The translations under genes and the position numbers were made by a program. From contig PAGS01000007.1 in assembly GCA_002705465.1 (NCBI GenBank), positions 1-10,683 of the forward strand: a stretch of DNA of 10,683 bases, given 5' to 3'. This DNA is from Halieaceae bacterium (GTDB lineage Bacteria; Pseudomonadota; Gammaproteobacteria; Pseudomonadales; Halieaceae). This document shows positions 1 through 6,630 of this stretch, piece by piece. The notes below the pieces were generated by a model. That model was not told where the DNA came from. It saw only the letters and a list, made by a program, of their open reading frames with translations, and ran no database searches. Positions within the stretch are counted from its first letter, which is position 1; each line of letters begins with the position of its first letter.

Positions 1-48
1 ACCCCAGCATTATGAATGCTGTGCTCTAACCAGCTGAGCTACGTAGCC
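1..48 (-). tRNA. tRNA-Met (anticodon CAU), 3' part cut by the window edge
   Basis: Read on the minus strand, the sequence starts with acceptor GGCTACG, then T8, a D arm (GCTC paired with GAGC around the AGCTGGTTA loop) and an anticodon stem CAGCA/TGCTG enclosing the loop TTCATAA, which gives anticodon CAT. The T arm and 3' acceptor strand lie beyond position 1. The acceptor sequence suits an elongator tRNA-Met. An initiator tRNA would normally carry a mismatched first pair and three G-C pairs in the anticodon stem, and this stem does not show the latter. tRNA-Ile2 also has a CAT anticodon in DNA, with C34 modified to lysidine, and cannot be fully excluded without the rest of the molecule. The gene is divergent from the carboxyltransferase gene. 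I recall a tRNA-Met just downstream of ychF in Pseudomonas, which would fit this position. Confidence 0.88.
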
Positions 49-172
49 ACATAAGGAAATCTATGAGGCGCCGGATTCTGCAAAACTCCGTGATTGAAGT
101 CAACCAGTCGGGCCTTTCAGCACGCCCGCGCTGATTAAATTCGCTCCCTAACAAGATAGACAGGCCGCCCTC

Positions 173-1693
173 ATGGCAGATGAACACAACGACCCCTACG
201 CCGGCTTACAGGGCAGGCTTGCGAAGACGACTGACGAGGCGCGTGCCGAGGGGGTCGCCAAGCGGCATACCCGCGGGGGCCGCACTGCGCGCGAGAACCT
301 CGCTGATCTCACCGACGGCGGCACCGTTTCAGAGTACGGTCAGTTGGCGGTTGCGGCCCAGCGTACGCGGCGTGCAGGCGACGCGCTGTATGCCGAGACG
401 GCAGCCGACGCGGTCATCACCGCAGTGGGGCCGGTTAACAGACATCTTTTTAGCACCAAGCAAAGTCAGACCGCGCTGATCATTAATGATTACACCGTCT
501 TAGCGGGCACCCAGGGGTACTTCCATCACCGAAAAATTGATCGGATGCTAGAGATCTCCGAGCAGGACAACTTGCCCATCGTGATGTACGCCGAGGGTGG
601 GGGCGGTCGGCCAGGTGATACCGACGTGTTGGTGTCGATGGCGGGGCTGAATGTGCCCACCTTTCATCGCTGGGCGGCACTGGCTGGGCGAGTCCCACGG
701 ATTGCGGTGAATCACGGTTACTGCTTTGCCGGCAACGCGGCGCTCTTTGGCGCTGCGGATCTTCGCATTGCCACCGAGGCGAGCTGTATTGGTATGGCGG
801 GTCCGGCCATGATTGAGGGCGGTGGCCTCGGTAGCTGGAAGCCGCAGGACATTGGCCCGGTTTCGGTGCATCGTAAAAACGGGGTGGTGGATATTGTGGT
901 CGCCGACGAGGCTGAGGCGACCGAGGTCGCCAAACGATTCCTTGCCTGTGTGCAGGGATCGCTGTCGGATTGGCAGGCAGCTGATCAGTCAGAGTTGGCC
1001 GCATTGATGCCGACTAACCGCCGCTATGCCTTCGACGTGCGCAAGATTATCCGACACCTCTTCGACACGGAGTCTTTTATCGAGACGCGACCGGATATGG
1101 GGCGCGCGATTGTCACGGGGCTTGCCCGGGTCGAAGGTCGCGCCGTTGCGGTGCTCGCGAGTGATTGCCGCCACTTGGGCGGCGCGATTGATGGCGAGTC
1201 CGCCACCAAGGCGGCGGCCCTTTACCAGCTGGCCGAAAGATGGCGACTGCCGGTGGTGTCGCTGATCGATACACCCGGATTTATGGTGGGTCCTGAAAGC
1301 GAGGCGGAGGGTGCCCCGCGGCTGATGTCGGACCTCTTTATTGCGGGCGCCACGCTCACCCCACCTATTGTCGCGATCTTTCTGCGCCGTGCTTATGGTT
1401 TGGGCGCCATGGCCATGACAGGTGGCTCTTTTGAAGTGCCGCGTTATGCCGTGAGTTGGCCGCAGGGCGAGTTTGGCGCCATGGGTTTAGAGGGGGCCGT
1501 TCACCTTGGCTTTCGTCAGGAGCTCGCCGAGGCGCCCGATGAGACAGCGCGGCAGGCCTTGTATAACGAGTTACTCGCAGAGATGTACGACAAAGGGCGT
1601 GCGGTAGAGGCCGCCAGCTATCTCGAGATTGACGCGGTCATTCAGCCCGAGGAGACGCGGGCCACGATCAGCCGCGCGCTTGCCGCAGGCTAG
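173..1693 (+). CDS. Acyl-CoA carboxylase carboxyltransferase (beta-type) subunit
   Basis: This 506-residue protein has the two-lobed carboxyl transferase fold of biotin-dependent acetyl-/propionyl-CoA carboxylase beta subunits, which move carboxyl from carboxybiotin to an acyl-CoA. An N-terminal RGGRTAREN stretch (about 35-42) and DGGTVSEYG (48-56) match the family opening RxxARER...GSFxE. The N lobe carries EGGGGRPGD (141-149) and AGPAMIEGGGLG (209-220). The C lobe carries YAFDVRKII (285-293), DTESFIE (298-304), LIDTPGFMVG (364-373) and AMGLEGAVHLGF (436-447), equivalent to the VDVPGF and MGxxGAV motifs. The N-lobe motif NHGYCFAGNAAL (180-191) differs from the usual AGPCAGGAxYSP and recalls carboxyltransferase domains of large multidomain carboxylases. 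The substrate is therefore not assigned. No biotin carboxylase or biotin carrier gene is visible next to it. The start is ATG with only a weak AGG eight bases upstream. The stop TAG lies one base from the convergent ychF stop. Confidence 0.85.
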   Translation: MADEHNDPYAGLQGRLAKTTDEARAEGVAKRHTRGGRTARENLADLTDGGTVSEYGQLAVAAQRTRRAGDALYAETAADAVITAVGPVNRHLFSTKQSQTALIINDYTVLAGTQGYFHHRKIDRMLEISEQDNLPIVMYAEGGGGRPGDTDVLVSMAGLNVPTFHRWAALAGRVPRIAVNHGYCFAGNAALFGAADLRIATEASCIGMAGPAMIEGGGLGSWKPQDIGPVSVHRKNGVVDIVVADEAEATEVAKRFLACVQGSLSDWQAADQSELAALMPTNRRYAFDVRKIIRHLFDTESFIETRPDMGRAIVTGLARVEGRAVAVLASDCRHLGGAIDGESATKAAALYQLAERWRLPVVSLIDTPGFMVGPESEAEGAPRLMSDLFIAGATLTPPIVAIFLRRAYGLGAMAMTGGSFEVPRYAVSWPQGEFGAMGLEGAVHLGFRQELAEAPDETARQALYNELLAEMYDKGRAVEAASYLEIDAVIQPEETRATISRALAAG

Positions 1694-1694
1694 G

Positions 1695-2789
1695 TCAGAC
1701 GTTGAAGCGGAAGTGAATAACATCGCCATCCGCGACCACGTATTCCTTGCCTTCTAGCCGCCAGCGGCCGGCATCCTTGGCGCCCTGTTCGCCGCGATGC
1801 GTCACGTAGTCCTCAAAGCCAATCACCTCGGCGCGGATAAAGCCCTTTTGGAAATCAGTGTGAATGACCGCGGCCGCCTCCGGTGCAGTAGAGCCCGCGC
1901 GTATCGTCCATGCCCGCACTTCATTGGGCCCTGCAGTGAAGTAGGTTTGCAGGTTGAGTAACTCATAGCCCGCGCGTATCACCCGGTTTAGCCCTGGTTC
2001 TTCCATTCCCATCTCGGCGAGGAAGTCGATTTTTTCTTCATCATCAAGCTCGATGATCTCGGATTCGAGTTTATTGCAGATCACCACCACCCCAGCATTC
2101 TCTTTGGCGGCGTGAGCGCGGACAGCCTCCAAGTGGGGGTTATTCTTGAAGCCGTCCTCCGCCACGTTCGCGATATACATCGTGGGTTTGGTAGTTAACA
2201 GGTGTAACGTTTTAACCCGCGTCCAGTCGTTGTCATCGAGCGTCAGCGCGCGAACCGGCTGCGCCTCGTTCAACTGCGGTAACAGCTTGTCCTCGAGTAG
2301 CGTCTTGAGTTCGACCGCTTCTTTGTCACCGCTCTTCGCCGTGCGCACCACTTTGGCGAGTTGCTTCTCACACGACTCCAAATCCGCCAGCGCCAGCTCC
2401 GTATTAATCGTCTCGATGTCGGCGAGCGGATCAATCTTGTTGGCGACGTGGATCACATTGGGGTCCTCGAAGCATCGCACGACATGTGCAATGGCATCGG
2501 TTTCGCGAATGTTCGCCAGAAACTGGTTGCCCAGACCTTCGCCTTTCGAAGCACCCGCTACCAACCCGGCGATATCCATAAATTCCATGGTGGCGGGAAT
2601 GTTCCGCTCAGGGTTTACGAGGTCAGCAATCTGTCCTTGTCGCGGGTCGGGGATGGGTACCACACCGGTATTGGGCTCGATCGTACAGAACGGAAAGTTC
2701 TCCGCGTCTATGCCCGCTTGAGTCAGTGCGTTGAATAGCGTGGACTTACCGACGTTGGGTAAACCGACAATGCCACATTGAATTCCCAT
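1695..2789 (-). CDS. ychF: Redox-regulated ATPase/GTPase YchF (OLA1 family)
   Basis: This 364-residue protein aligns end to end with E. coli YchF (363 residues by memory), an Obg-related cytosolic P-loop NTPase that associates with ribosomes and usually prefers ATP. The G1 P-loop is LPNVGKS (10-16), G3 is DIAGL (72-76) and the G4-position motif is NKLE (239-242). The coiled-coil insertion falls around 130-170. The C-terminal TGS domain (about 280-364) contains [17 protein letters not shown] and ends [11 protein letters not shown], as in E. coli. ATG is the start. An AGAGGA ribosome-binding site (2799-2804) sits nine bases upstream, inside the last codons and stop of pth, with five bases between the two genes. 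This suggests translational coupling and the same transcript. It is the last gene of the minus-strand run and meets the carboxyltransferase gene tail to tail. Confidence 0.97.
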   Translation of the reverse strand: MGIQCGIVGLPNVGKSTLFNALTQAGIDAENFPFCTIEPNTGVVPIPDPRQGQIADLVNPERNIPATMEFMDIAGLVAGASKGEGLGNQFLANIRETDAIAHVVRCFEDPNVIHVANKIDPLADIETINTELALADLESCEKQLAKVVRTAKSGDKEAVELKTLLEDKLLPQLNEAQPVRALTLDDNDWTRVKTLHLLTTKPTMYIANVAEDGFKNNPHLEAVRAHAAKENAGVVVICNKLESEIIELDDEEKIDFLAEMGMEEPGLNRVIRAGYELLNLQTYFTAGPNEVRAWTIRAGSTAPEAAAVIHTDFQKGFIRAEVIGFEDYVTHRGEQGAKDAGRWRLEGKEYVVADGDVIHFRFNV

Positions 2790-2794
2790 GCCAA

Positions 2795-3403
2795 TTAATC
2801 CTCTTTAGATGGCTTGGCGGCATAGCTCTCACTATGTAGCGCGGTCATGGCCTTGATGTCTTCACCGTCGAGCAAAAGCGGGAGTGCACTAATGGCGGCT
2901 TCCGTGCTGGCCTCGATAGAGGTTTGATCTTCCGCCGAGGCCTTGCTCAATACCCAGGCAGATACCTTTTTGGCTGAGCCCGGGTGGCCGATGCCAATGC
3001 GCAGCCGCCAGAAGTCGCGATGACCTCCCAGTGCCGGAATGATGTCCCTGAGTCCGTTATGGCCCCCGTGACCACCGTCATGTTTGAAGCGTGACTCCCC
3101 CGCAGGTATGTCCAACTCGTCATGCGCGATCAGAATCGCGTCGGGTTCAATCCGGTAATAGCGCGACATGGCTACAACGGAGCGTCCACTCTCATTCATG
3201 AATGTTTCCGGAACGAGTAAGCGTAGGTCGTGTCCGGCAATGACGCCTCGCGCCGACTCACCCAGCGCATTGCGATCTGCGTTTAAGGTCAAACCATGTC
3301 GCTTGGCTAACAGACGTACAAAAAAGGCACCGGCGTTATGCCGAGTGCCTTCGTATTGTGTGCCGGGGTTGCCGAGCCCGACGATGAGTCGGATGGCAGA
3401 CAA
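2795..3403 (-). CDS. pth: Peptidyl-tRNA hydrolase, TTG start
   Basis: Pth cleaves the ester bond of peptidyl-tRNAs that drop off the ribosome, recycling tRNA. At 202 residues it is close to the E. coli enzyme (194 by memory). All catalytic and binding residues known from the E. coli enzyme are present: N12 in GLGNPG, the catalytic H22 in TRHNAG, M69-N70 in FMNESG, D95 in HDELD and N116 in GGHNGLRD. The start codon is TTG: the N-terminus LIVGLGNPG aligns with E. coli MTIKLIVGLANPG only from this codon, and no ATG or GTG lies nearby in frame. A GAGGA within the end of rplY could serve as ribosome-binding site at a longish 11-base spacing. The gap to rplY is seven bases. The pairing with rplY and ychF fits an operon of translation-quality genes. 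Confidence 0.96.
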   Translation of the reverse strand: MSAIRLIVGLGNPGTQYEGTRHNAGAFFVRLLAKRHGLTLNADRNALGESARGVIAGHDLRLLVPETFMNESGRSVVAMSRYYRIEPDAILIAHDELDIPAGESRFKHDGGHGGHNGLRDIIPALGGHRDFWRLRIGIGHPGSAKKVSAWVLSKASAEDQTSIEASTEAAISALPLLLDGEDIKAMTALHSESYAAKPSKED

Positions 3404-3410
3404 GGTCTAA

Positions 3411-4106
3411 TTAGTCCTCGCCGCCGTCTCCGGCATCGTCTGCTGCCGGTGCTTCAGCATCGCCGTCGCCGCCAACCTCGTCGCCTTCTGTTTCTGCAAC
3501 GTCGTCGTCGGCTTCTTTGGTGCCACGAGGTGCAATCACCGAAGCGATGGCGAGGTCGTGGTCCTCTCCCAGCTCCAACGCTGTGGATGTCACGCCGTCG
3601 GGTAGAGTGATGTCGGAAAGATGCACGATCTGTCCCAACTCGACCGAAAGCATGTCAACCTCAAGATATTCTGGGAGATCTTTGGGCAGACACTGCACTT
3701 CAATATCTGTCGACTGCTTTTGAATCATTCCGCCGCCCAGTTTGACGCCGGCACATTGCTCTTCGTTAATGAAGTGCAGAGGCACGTTGACCTTGATTGC
3801 CTGATCCATGCGCACTCTCAGGAAGTCGGCGTGCATGGGGAGTCCCTGTGCGGGGTGACGCTGAATGTCTTTGATGATAGCGTTCTGCGGGTCGCCGCCG
3901 ATATTGACCTCAAGGATGGAACTGAAGCAGGCTTCGTTTTCCAGCATGTGCTCAAAATCCTTGCGAATCAGCGTCAAACTCTGAGCGGGCTGATCGCCCC
4001 CGTATATGACAGCGGGCATTTTGCCCTCGAGACGACGCAGGCGGCGGCTCGCACCTTTCCCTTTGTCGGCTCGCGCCTCTGCAACTACAGTAAAAGATTC
4101 AGACAT
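3411..4106 (-). CDS. rplY: 50S ribosomal protein L25, long Ctc/TL5-type
   Basis: This is the 5S rRNA-binding protein of the large subunit. The N-terminal L25 domain covers about residues 5-95 (GASRRLRR 18-25, PAVIYGG 31-37, HPAQGLPMHADF 84-95). It is followed by the TL5/CTC beta domain (about 100-190, with VDMLSVELGQIVHLSDITLP at 150-169). At 231 residues it is the long form found in many bacteria, unlike the 94-residue E. coli L25. The last 35 or so residues form an Asp/Glu/Gly/Ala-rich acidic tail with no basic residue after about K198, probably disordered. The start is ATG with a near-ideal AAAGGAG (4114-4120) seven bases upstream, as expected for a highly expressed ribosomal gene. It follows prs after 67 bases and precedes pth by seven. 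Confidence 0.96.
   Translation of the reverse strand: MSESFTVVAEARADKGKGASRRLRRLEGKMPAVIYGGDQPAQSLTLIRKDFEHMLENEACFSSILEVNIGGDPQNAIIKDIQRHPAQGLPMHADFLRVRMDQAIKVNVPLHFINEEQCAGVKLGGGMIQKQSTDIEVQCLPKDLPEYLEVDMLSVELGQIVHLSDITLPDGVTSTALELGEDHDLAIASVIAPRGTKEADDDVAETEGDEVGGDGDAEAPAADDAGDGGED
3415..3419 (-). promoter_or_regulatory. Probable ribosome-binding site for pth inside the rplY 3' end
   Basis: On the minus strand GAGGA lies 11 bases before the TTG start of pth. It overlaps the last two sense codons of rplY (GAG GAC) just before its TAA. The spacing is longer than ideal, so translation may depend partly on ribosomes finishing rplY. Confidence 0.5.
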
Positions 4107-4173
4107 GGTCTGGCTCCTTTGTTAGCACCACTTTGCCTGCGACCGACTCGGTGGTGGGTGGGTAAAACGCTAT

Positions 4174-5127
4174 TTAAGTGAGATCAAACAGCGCGCTAAT
4201 GGATTCTTCGTTACTGACCCGCCTGATCGATTCGGCCAGCAGGTCAGCAATGGTCAGCTGGCGAATTTTGCCGATCGCCAACGCCTCAGCTGACAGCGGA
4301 ACAGTATCGGTTACCACCAATTCATCGAGCTGCGAGTGTTTGATGTTTTCCAAAGCCTTGCCGGATAGCACTGCGTGTGTACAGTAAGACACGACCTTTA
4401 GGGCGCCACGCTCTTTCAGCGCATTGGCTGCTGTACAGAGTGTGCCGGCAGTATCGACCATGTCGTCGACCAATATTGCGATTCGACCGTCTACATCACC
4501 AATCAAATTCATGACCTCGGCCTCGTTTGCACGAGGGCGACGTTTGTCGATGATCGCTAGGTCAGCGTCGTCCAATTGCTTTGCGATGGCTCGGGCTCTG
4601 ACGACGCCACCAATATCGGGAGAGACAACAATCAGGTTTTCATGGTCGCAGCGGACAATGTCCGCATTGAGGATAGATGACGCGTAGACGTTGTCTACAG
4701 GCACTGTGAAAAACCCCTGTATCTGCTCCGCGTGGAGATCGACGGTCAGCACCCGATCCACCCCGACACCGACCATGGTGTCGGCAACCACCTTGGCGGA
4801 GATAGGCACTCGTGCTGAGCGCACTCGGCGGTCTTGTCGGGCATATCCAAAATAAGGCACGACTGCCGTGATTCGGCCTGCGGAGGCCCTGCGCAGGGCG
4901 TCAATCATGAGTAGTAATTCTATGATGTTGTCATTAGTGGGATGACACGTGCTCTGAATGACGAATACGTCTTTGCCTCGGACATTTTCGTTGAGCTCGA
5001 CCGTAATCTCGCCATCCGAGAACTTTGCTACCGCTGCATTGCCCATACCGAGATAAAGCCGGTCCGCTACCTTGCGCGCGAGCGCAGGGTTGGCATTCCC
5101 CGTAAACACCATCATTTTGGATGACAC
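4174..5127 (-). CDS. prs: Ribose-phosphate pyrophosphokinase (PRPP synthetase), GTG start
   Basis: Prs makes phosphoribosyl pyrophosphate from ribose 5-phosphate and ATP, feeding purine, pyrimidine, NAD, histidine and tryptophan synthesis in the cytosol. The protein is 317 residues, about the E. coli length (315), and collinear with it. Landmarks are the FSDGE motif (36-40), ENVRGKDVF (47-55), the ATP-binding region YARQDRR (95-101), metal-binding [11 protein letters not shown] (130-140), the catalytic-loop region IDKRRPRA (193-200) and the PRPP-binding signature [13 protein letters not shown] (218-230). It ends with [13 protein letters not shown] as in E. coli. The start is GTG, supported by GAGGT six bases upstream and by alignment with the E. 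coli N-terminus. The ATG at 5113-5115 would remove four residues and has no better site. It lies 24 bases after tRNA-Gln and is probably expressed from the processed ispE-tRNA-prs transcript as well as any local promoter. Confidence 0.97.
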   Translation of the reverse strand: MSSKMMVFTGNANPALARKVADRLYLGMGNAAVAKFSDGEITVELNENVRGKDVFVIQSTCHPTNDNIIELLLMIDALRRASAGRITAVVPYFGYARQDRRVRSARVPISAKVVADTMVGVGVDRVLTVDLHAEQIQGFFTVPVDNVYASSILNADIVRCDHENLIVVSPDIGGVVRARAIAKQLDDADLAIIDKRRPRANEAEVMNLIGDVDGRIAILVDDMVDTAGTLCTAANALKERGALKVVSYCTHAVLSGKALENIKHSQLDELVVTDTVPLSAEALAIGKIRQLTIADLLAESIRRVSNEESISALFDLT

Positions 5128-5133
5128 TCGTCT

Positions 5134-5138
5134 ACCTC
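5134..5138 (-). promoter_or_regulatory. Ribosome-binding site deciding the prs GTG start
   Basis: The minus-strand GAGGT six bases before GTG at 5127 is the best Shine-Dalgarno match in the short gap between tRNA-Gln and prs. It favours the GTG over the ATG four codons further in. Confidence 0.6.
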
Positions 5139-5151
5139 GAACAATGAAAAG

Positions 5152-5226
5152 TGGCTGGGGCGGGAGGATTCGAACCTCCGAATGGCGGGATCAAAACCCG
5201 CTGCCTTGCCACTTGGCGACGCCCCA
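5152..5226 (-). tRNA. tRNA-Gln (anticodon UUG)
   Basis: A complete 75-base cloverleaf is seen on the minus strand. Acceptor strands TGGGGCG and CGCCCCA pair perfectly, followed by discriminator G and an encoded CCA. The anticodon stem GCGGG/CCCGC encloses the loop TTTTGAT, giving anticodon TTG. The T arm has stem GGAGG/CCTCC with loop TTCGAAT. The U-A-type first acceptor pair is typical of glutamine tRNAs. The gene sits inside the minus-strand operon: the ispE stop ends one base before the tRNA 5' end, and prs starts 24 bases after the CCA. The anticodon is wild type, so this tRNA is not a classical amber or ochre suppressor. I recall the same ispE-tRNA-Gln-prs arrangement in Pseudomonas. Confidence 0.97.
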
Positions 5227-5227
5227 A

Positions 5228-6088
5228 TCAAACTGTTTCCGTGACTTCCCGCATCGCGGGGAGTGCATTCACGCCCTGTACAACACTGACTACAAATCCA
5301 TCAGGAGCACTGACCGCTACCTGTTCTGCCGCCTCTTTTGTCGTCAAAGGCGCAAAGAGGCAAGCCCCGCTGCCGGTCAGCCTCGCATCTGGGCACTTTT
5401 CTCGAAGCCACTCCCATGCGCGCAACACTTCTGGATAACGCGACAGCACGACAGGCTGCAGATCGTTGTGACCGGCCCCTGAAAAAAAGGCCTGCACTGT
5501 AATGGGCGCCGTGTGGCGTGTCAATTGAGGATCAGCGAAGATTTCGGCAGTACTCACTGTGCAGGCGGGGAGGACGATGACGTACCAGCTGGGCGGTAAG
5601 GCAATCGGGGTTAACTCCTAGCCAATGCCCTCTGCCCAGGCACTGTGGCCCATCGTAAAAACCGGCACATCAGCGCCCAGTGTCAGGGCGATAGTCATTA
5701 ACGCATCTCGATCAAGATCGAGCTGCCAGAGCCGGTTGAGCGCGAGTAGTGTCGTCGCCGCATTCGAACTGCCGCCGCCCAAGCCGCCGCCGCGAGGGAT
5801 CTGTTTGCGAATATGAATGTGGGCGCCAAGATCTGGCGCGCCCAGAGCATTTGCGGCTCTCAAAATGAGATTGTCAGCTGGCGCAATATCGTCCGTGTCA
5901 CCCGAGAGCGTCACCCCCGGTGCCTCGCGGCGCTCAAAGCGCATTTCATCTCCCCAGTTCAGCAGCTGAAAAACCGTTTGCAGGTTGTGATAGCCGTCCG
6001 CGCGCCGGCCAGTCACATGTAGGAAAAGGTTGAGTTTGGCTGGTGAGCAGGCCTCGAGCGCGCTTAAGGGAGCGGATTGAATCCCCAT
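5228..6088 (-). pseudogene. ispE: ispE, 4-diphosphocytidyl-2-C-methyl-D-erythritol kinase, interrupted by in-frame TAG at codon 157
   Basis: IspE phosphorylates the 2-hydroxyl of CDP-methylerythritol in the MEP isoprenoid pathway, using the GHMP-kinase fold. Read through, the frame spans 286 codons, against 283 residues in E. coli by memory. Motif I is SPAKLNLF with K18, the ATP loop is [11 protein letters not shown] (100-110), LGADVP carries the catalytic-type D140, and the C-terminal motif ARLTGSGACLFA is intact. The frame is broken only by TAG at 5618-5620. Before it the protein reads AWAEGIG, and after it ELTPIALPPSWY, matching E. coli AFAEGVG-E-ILTPV. A glutamate codon is therefore expected, and GAG to TAG is one base. 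Without readthrough the 156-residue product lacks the C-terminal lobe. The ATG at 6088 overlaps the end of lolB by 25 bases. A start further upstream at 6172 lies wholly inside lolB and is unlikely. Natural lesion, readthrough and sequencing error are all possible. Confidence 0.9.
5618..5620 (-). other. In-frame amber codon interrupting ispE
   Basis: On the minus strand the codons run GGC ATT GGC TAG GAG TTA ACC CCG. Translation stays in the IspE frame on both sides with no insertion or deletion, and there is no other stop until the TGA at 5228-5230. The following base is G. The next possible restart is GTG at 5555-5557, which would give only the last 109 residues and lack the ATP-binding loop. 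Confidence 0.9.
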
Positions 6089-6630
6089 TGAGAAATCATC
6101 ACCCTGATGTCTATGCCTGAACCCTGTATTGTAACCCTTGCGGGGGTCCGCCAGGGAGGCGTGAATTGCCACTCGTCGACCTCAACGGTCCAGTCACCAC
6201 CAGTCGGTCCATAGCCGAGCAGCCATGTGCCCAGTGACTCGGGTGGCAGTCTGTTTAGGGCAGCGGACAGTGCTGAGCTTTCACTGGTGGTGACTAAGGG
6301 CCGCAGCGCACTTCCATCGGCTTGATAGAGGGCTGTTCCTCGTCTTTCTATGATCTGCCGGTTCATCGAGAGAGGCCCGGAGAGCGTAATGGTTTCGGTC
6401 TCCTCATTGGTGCGCTGCCAAACGAAGCGCACGGTCTCTGTCTCGGAGCCCATAGTGACGGCCGCCTTTCCCCTCGCTTCCCAAGCCTCCAAATCCACCG
6501 GCACGATCGGCGCCTCGGGCGCCTTTTCTCTATCAACGGTTGTGCAGGCAGACGCGAGCATGATGATGAATGCCAAGCCGGGCCGTGACAGCAGGTGGCT
6601 GTGCGGTGCCAACGGCGATTGCATTGCCAT
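6064..6630 (-). CDS. lolB: Outer-membrane lipoprotein insertion protein LolB
   Basis: LolB is an outer-membrane lipoprotein that receives lipoproteins from periplasmic LolA and inserts them into the inner leaflet of the outer membrane. From the ATG at 6630 the protein is 188 residues. A basic N-region is followed by a hydrophobic stretch ([11 protein letters not shown]) and a lipobox ASA-C with Cys29. Thr at +2 is compatible with outer-membrane sorting. The mature part opens with [12 protein letters not shown], which is the usual LolB start (WxxxGKxAV), and contains [20 protein letters not shown] and a C-terminal beta-rich [17 protein letters not shown] region. The start is uncertain: GTG at 6633 (overlapping the upstream stop), ATG at 6630 (TGATG overlap) or ATG at 6624. 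None has a clear Shine-Dalgarno sequence, so coupling to the upstream gene is likely. Its place between hemA and ispE matches E. coli and Pseudomonas. Confidence 0.9.
   Translation of the reverse strand: MAMQSPLAPHSHLLSRPGLAFIIMLASACTTVDREKAPEAPIVPVDLEAWEARGKAAVTMGSETETVRFVWQRTNEETETITLSGPLSMNRQIIERRGTALYQADGSALRPLVTTSESSALSAALNRLPPESLGTWLLGYGPTGGDWTVEVDEWQFTPPWRTPARVTIQGSGIDIRVMISQWGFNPLP

Noticed and set aside
109..128. Inverted repeat CGGGC/GCCCG between tRNA-Met and the carboxyltransferase gene, as a terminator
   Set aside because: The five-base stem has a ten-base loop, no T-run follows on either strand, and it lies upstream of both divergent genes, where a terminator is not expected.
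2146..2738. Long open frames on the plus strand opposite ychF
   Set aside because: They are antisense shadows of a strongly conserved gene in GC-rich DNA, have no recognisable domain, and lack ribosome-binding sites.
5152..5226. tRNA-Gln as an amber suppressor explaining the ispE TAG
   Set aside because: Its anticodon is TTG, which reads CAA (and CAG by wobble). Reading UAG would need a first-position mismatch, and no anticodon mutation is present.
5228..5557. The last 109 codons of ispE as an independent gene starting at GTG 5557
   Set aside because: It is in the same frame as ispE, aligns as its C-terminal lobe, lacks an ATP-binding loop, and has no ribosome-binding site of its own that I can see.
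6086..6172. N-terminal extension of ispE to the ATG at 6172
   Set aside because: The added 28 residues have no counterpart in IspE and fall entirely within the lolB coding region. The ATG at 6088 gives a normal family length.
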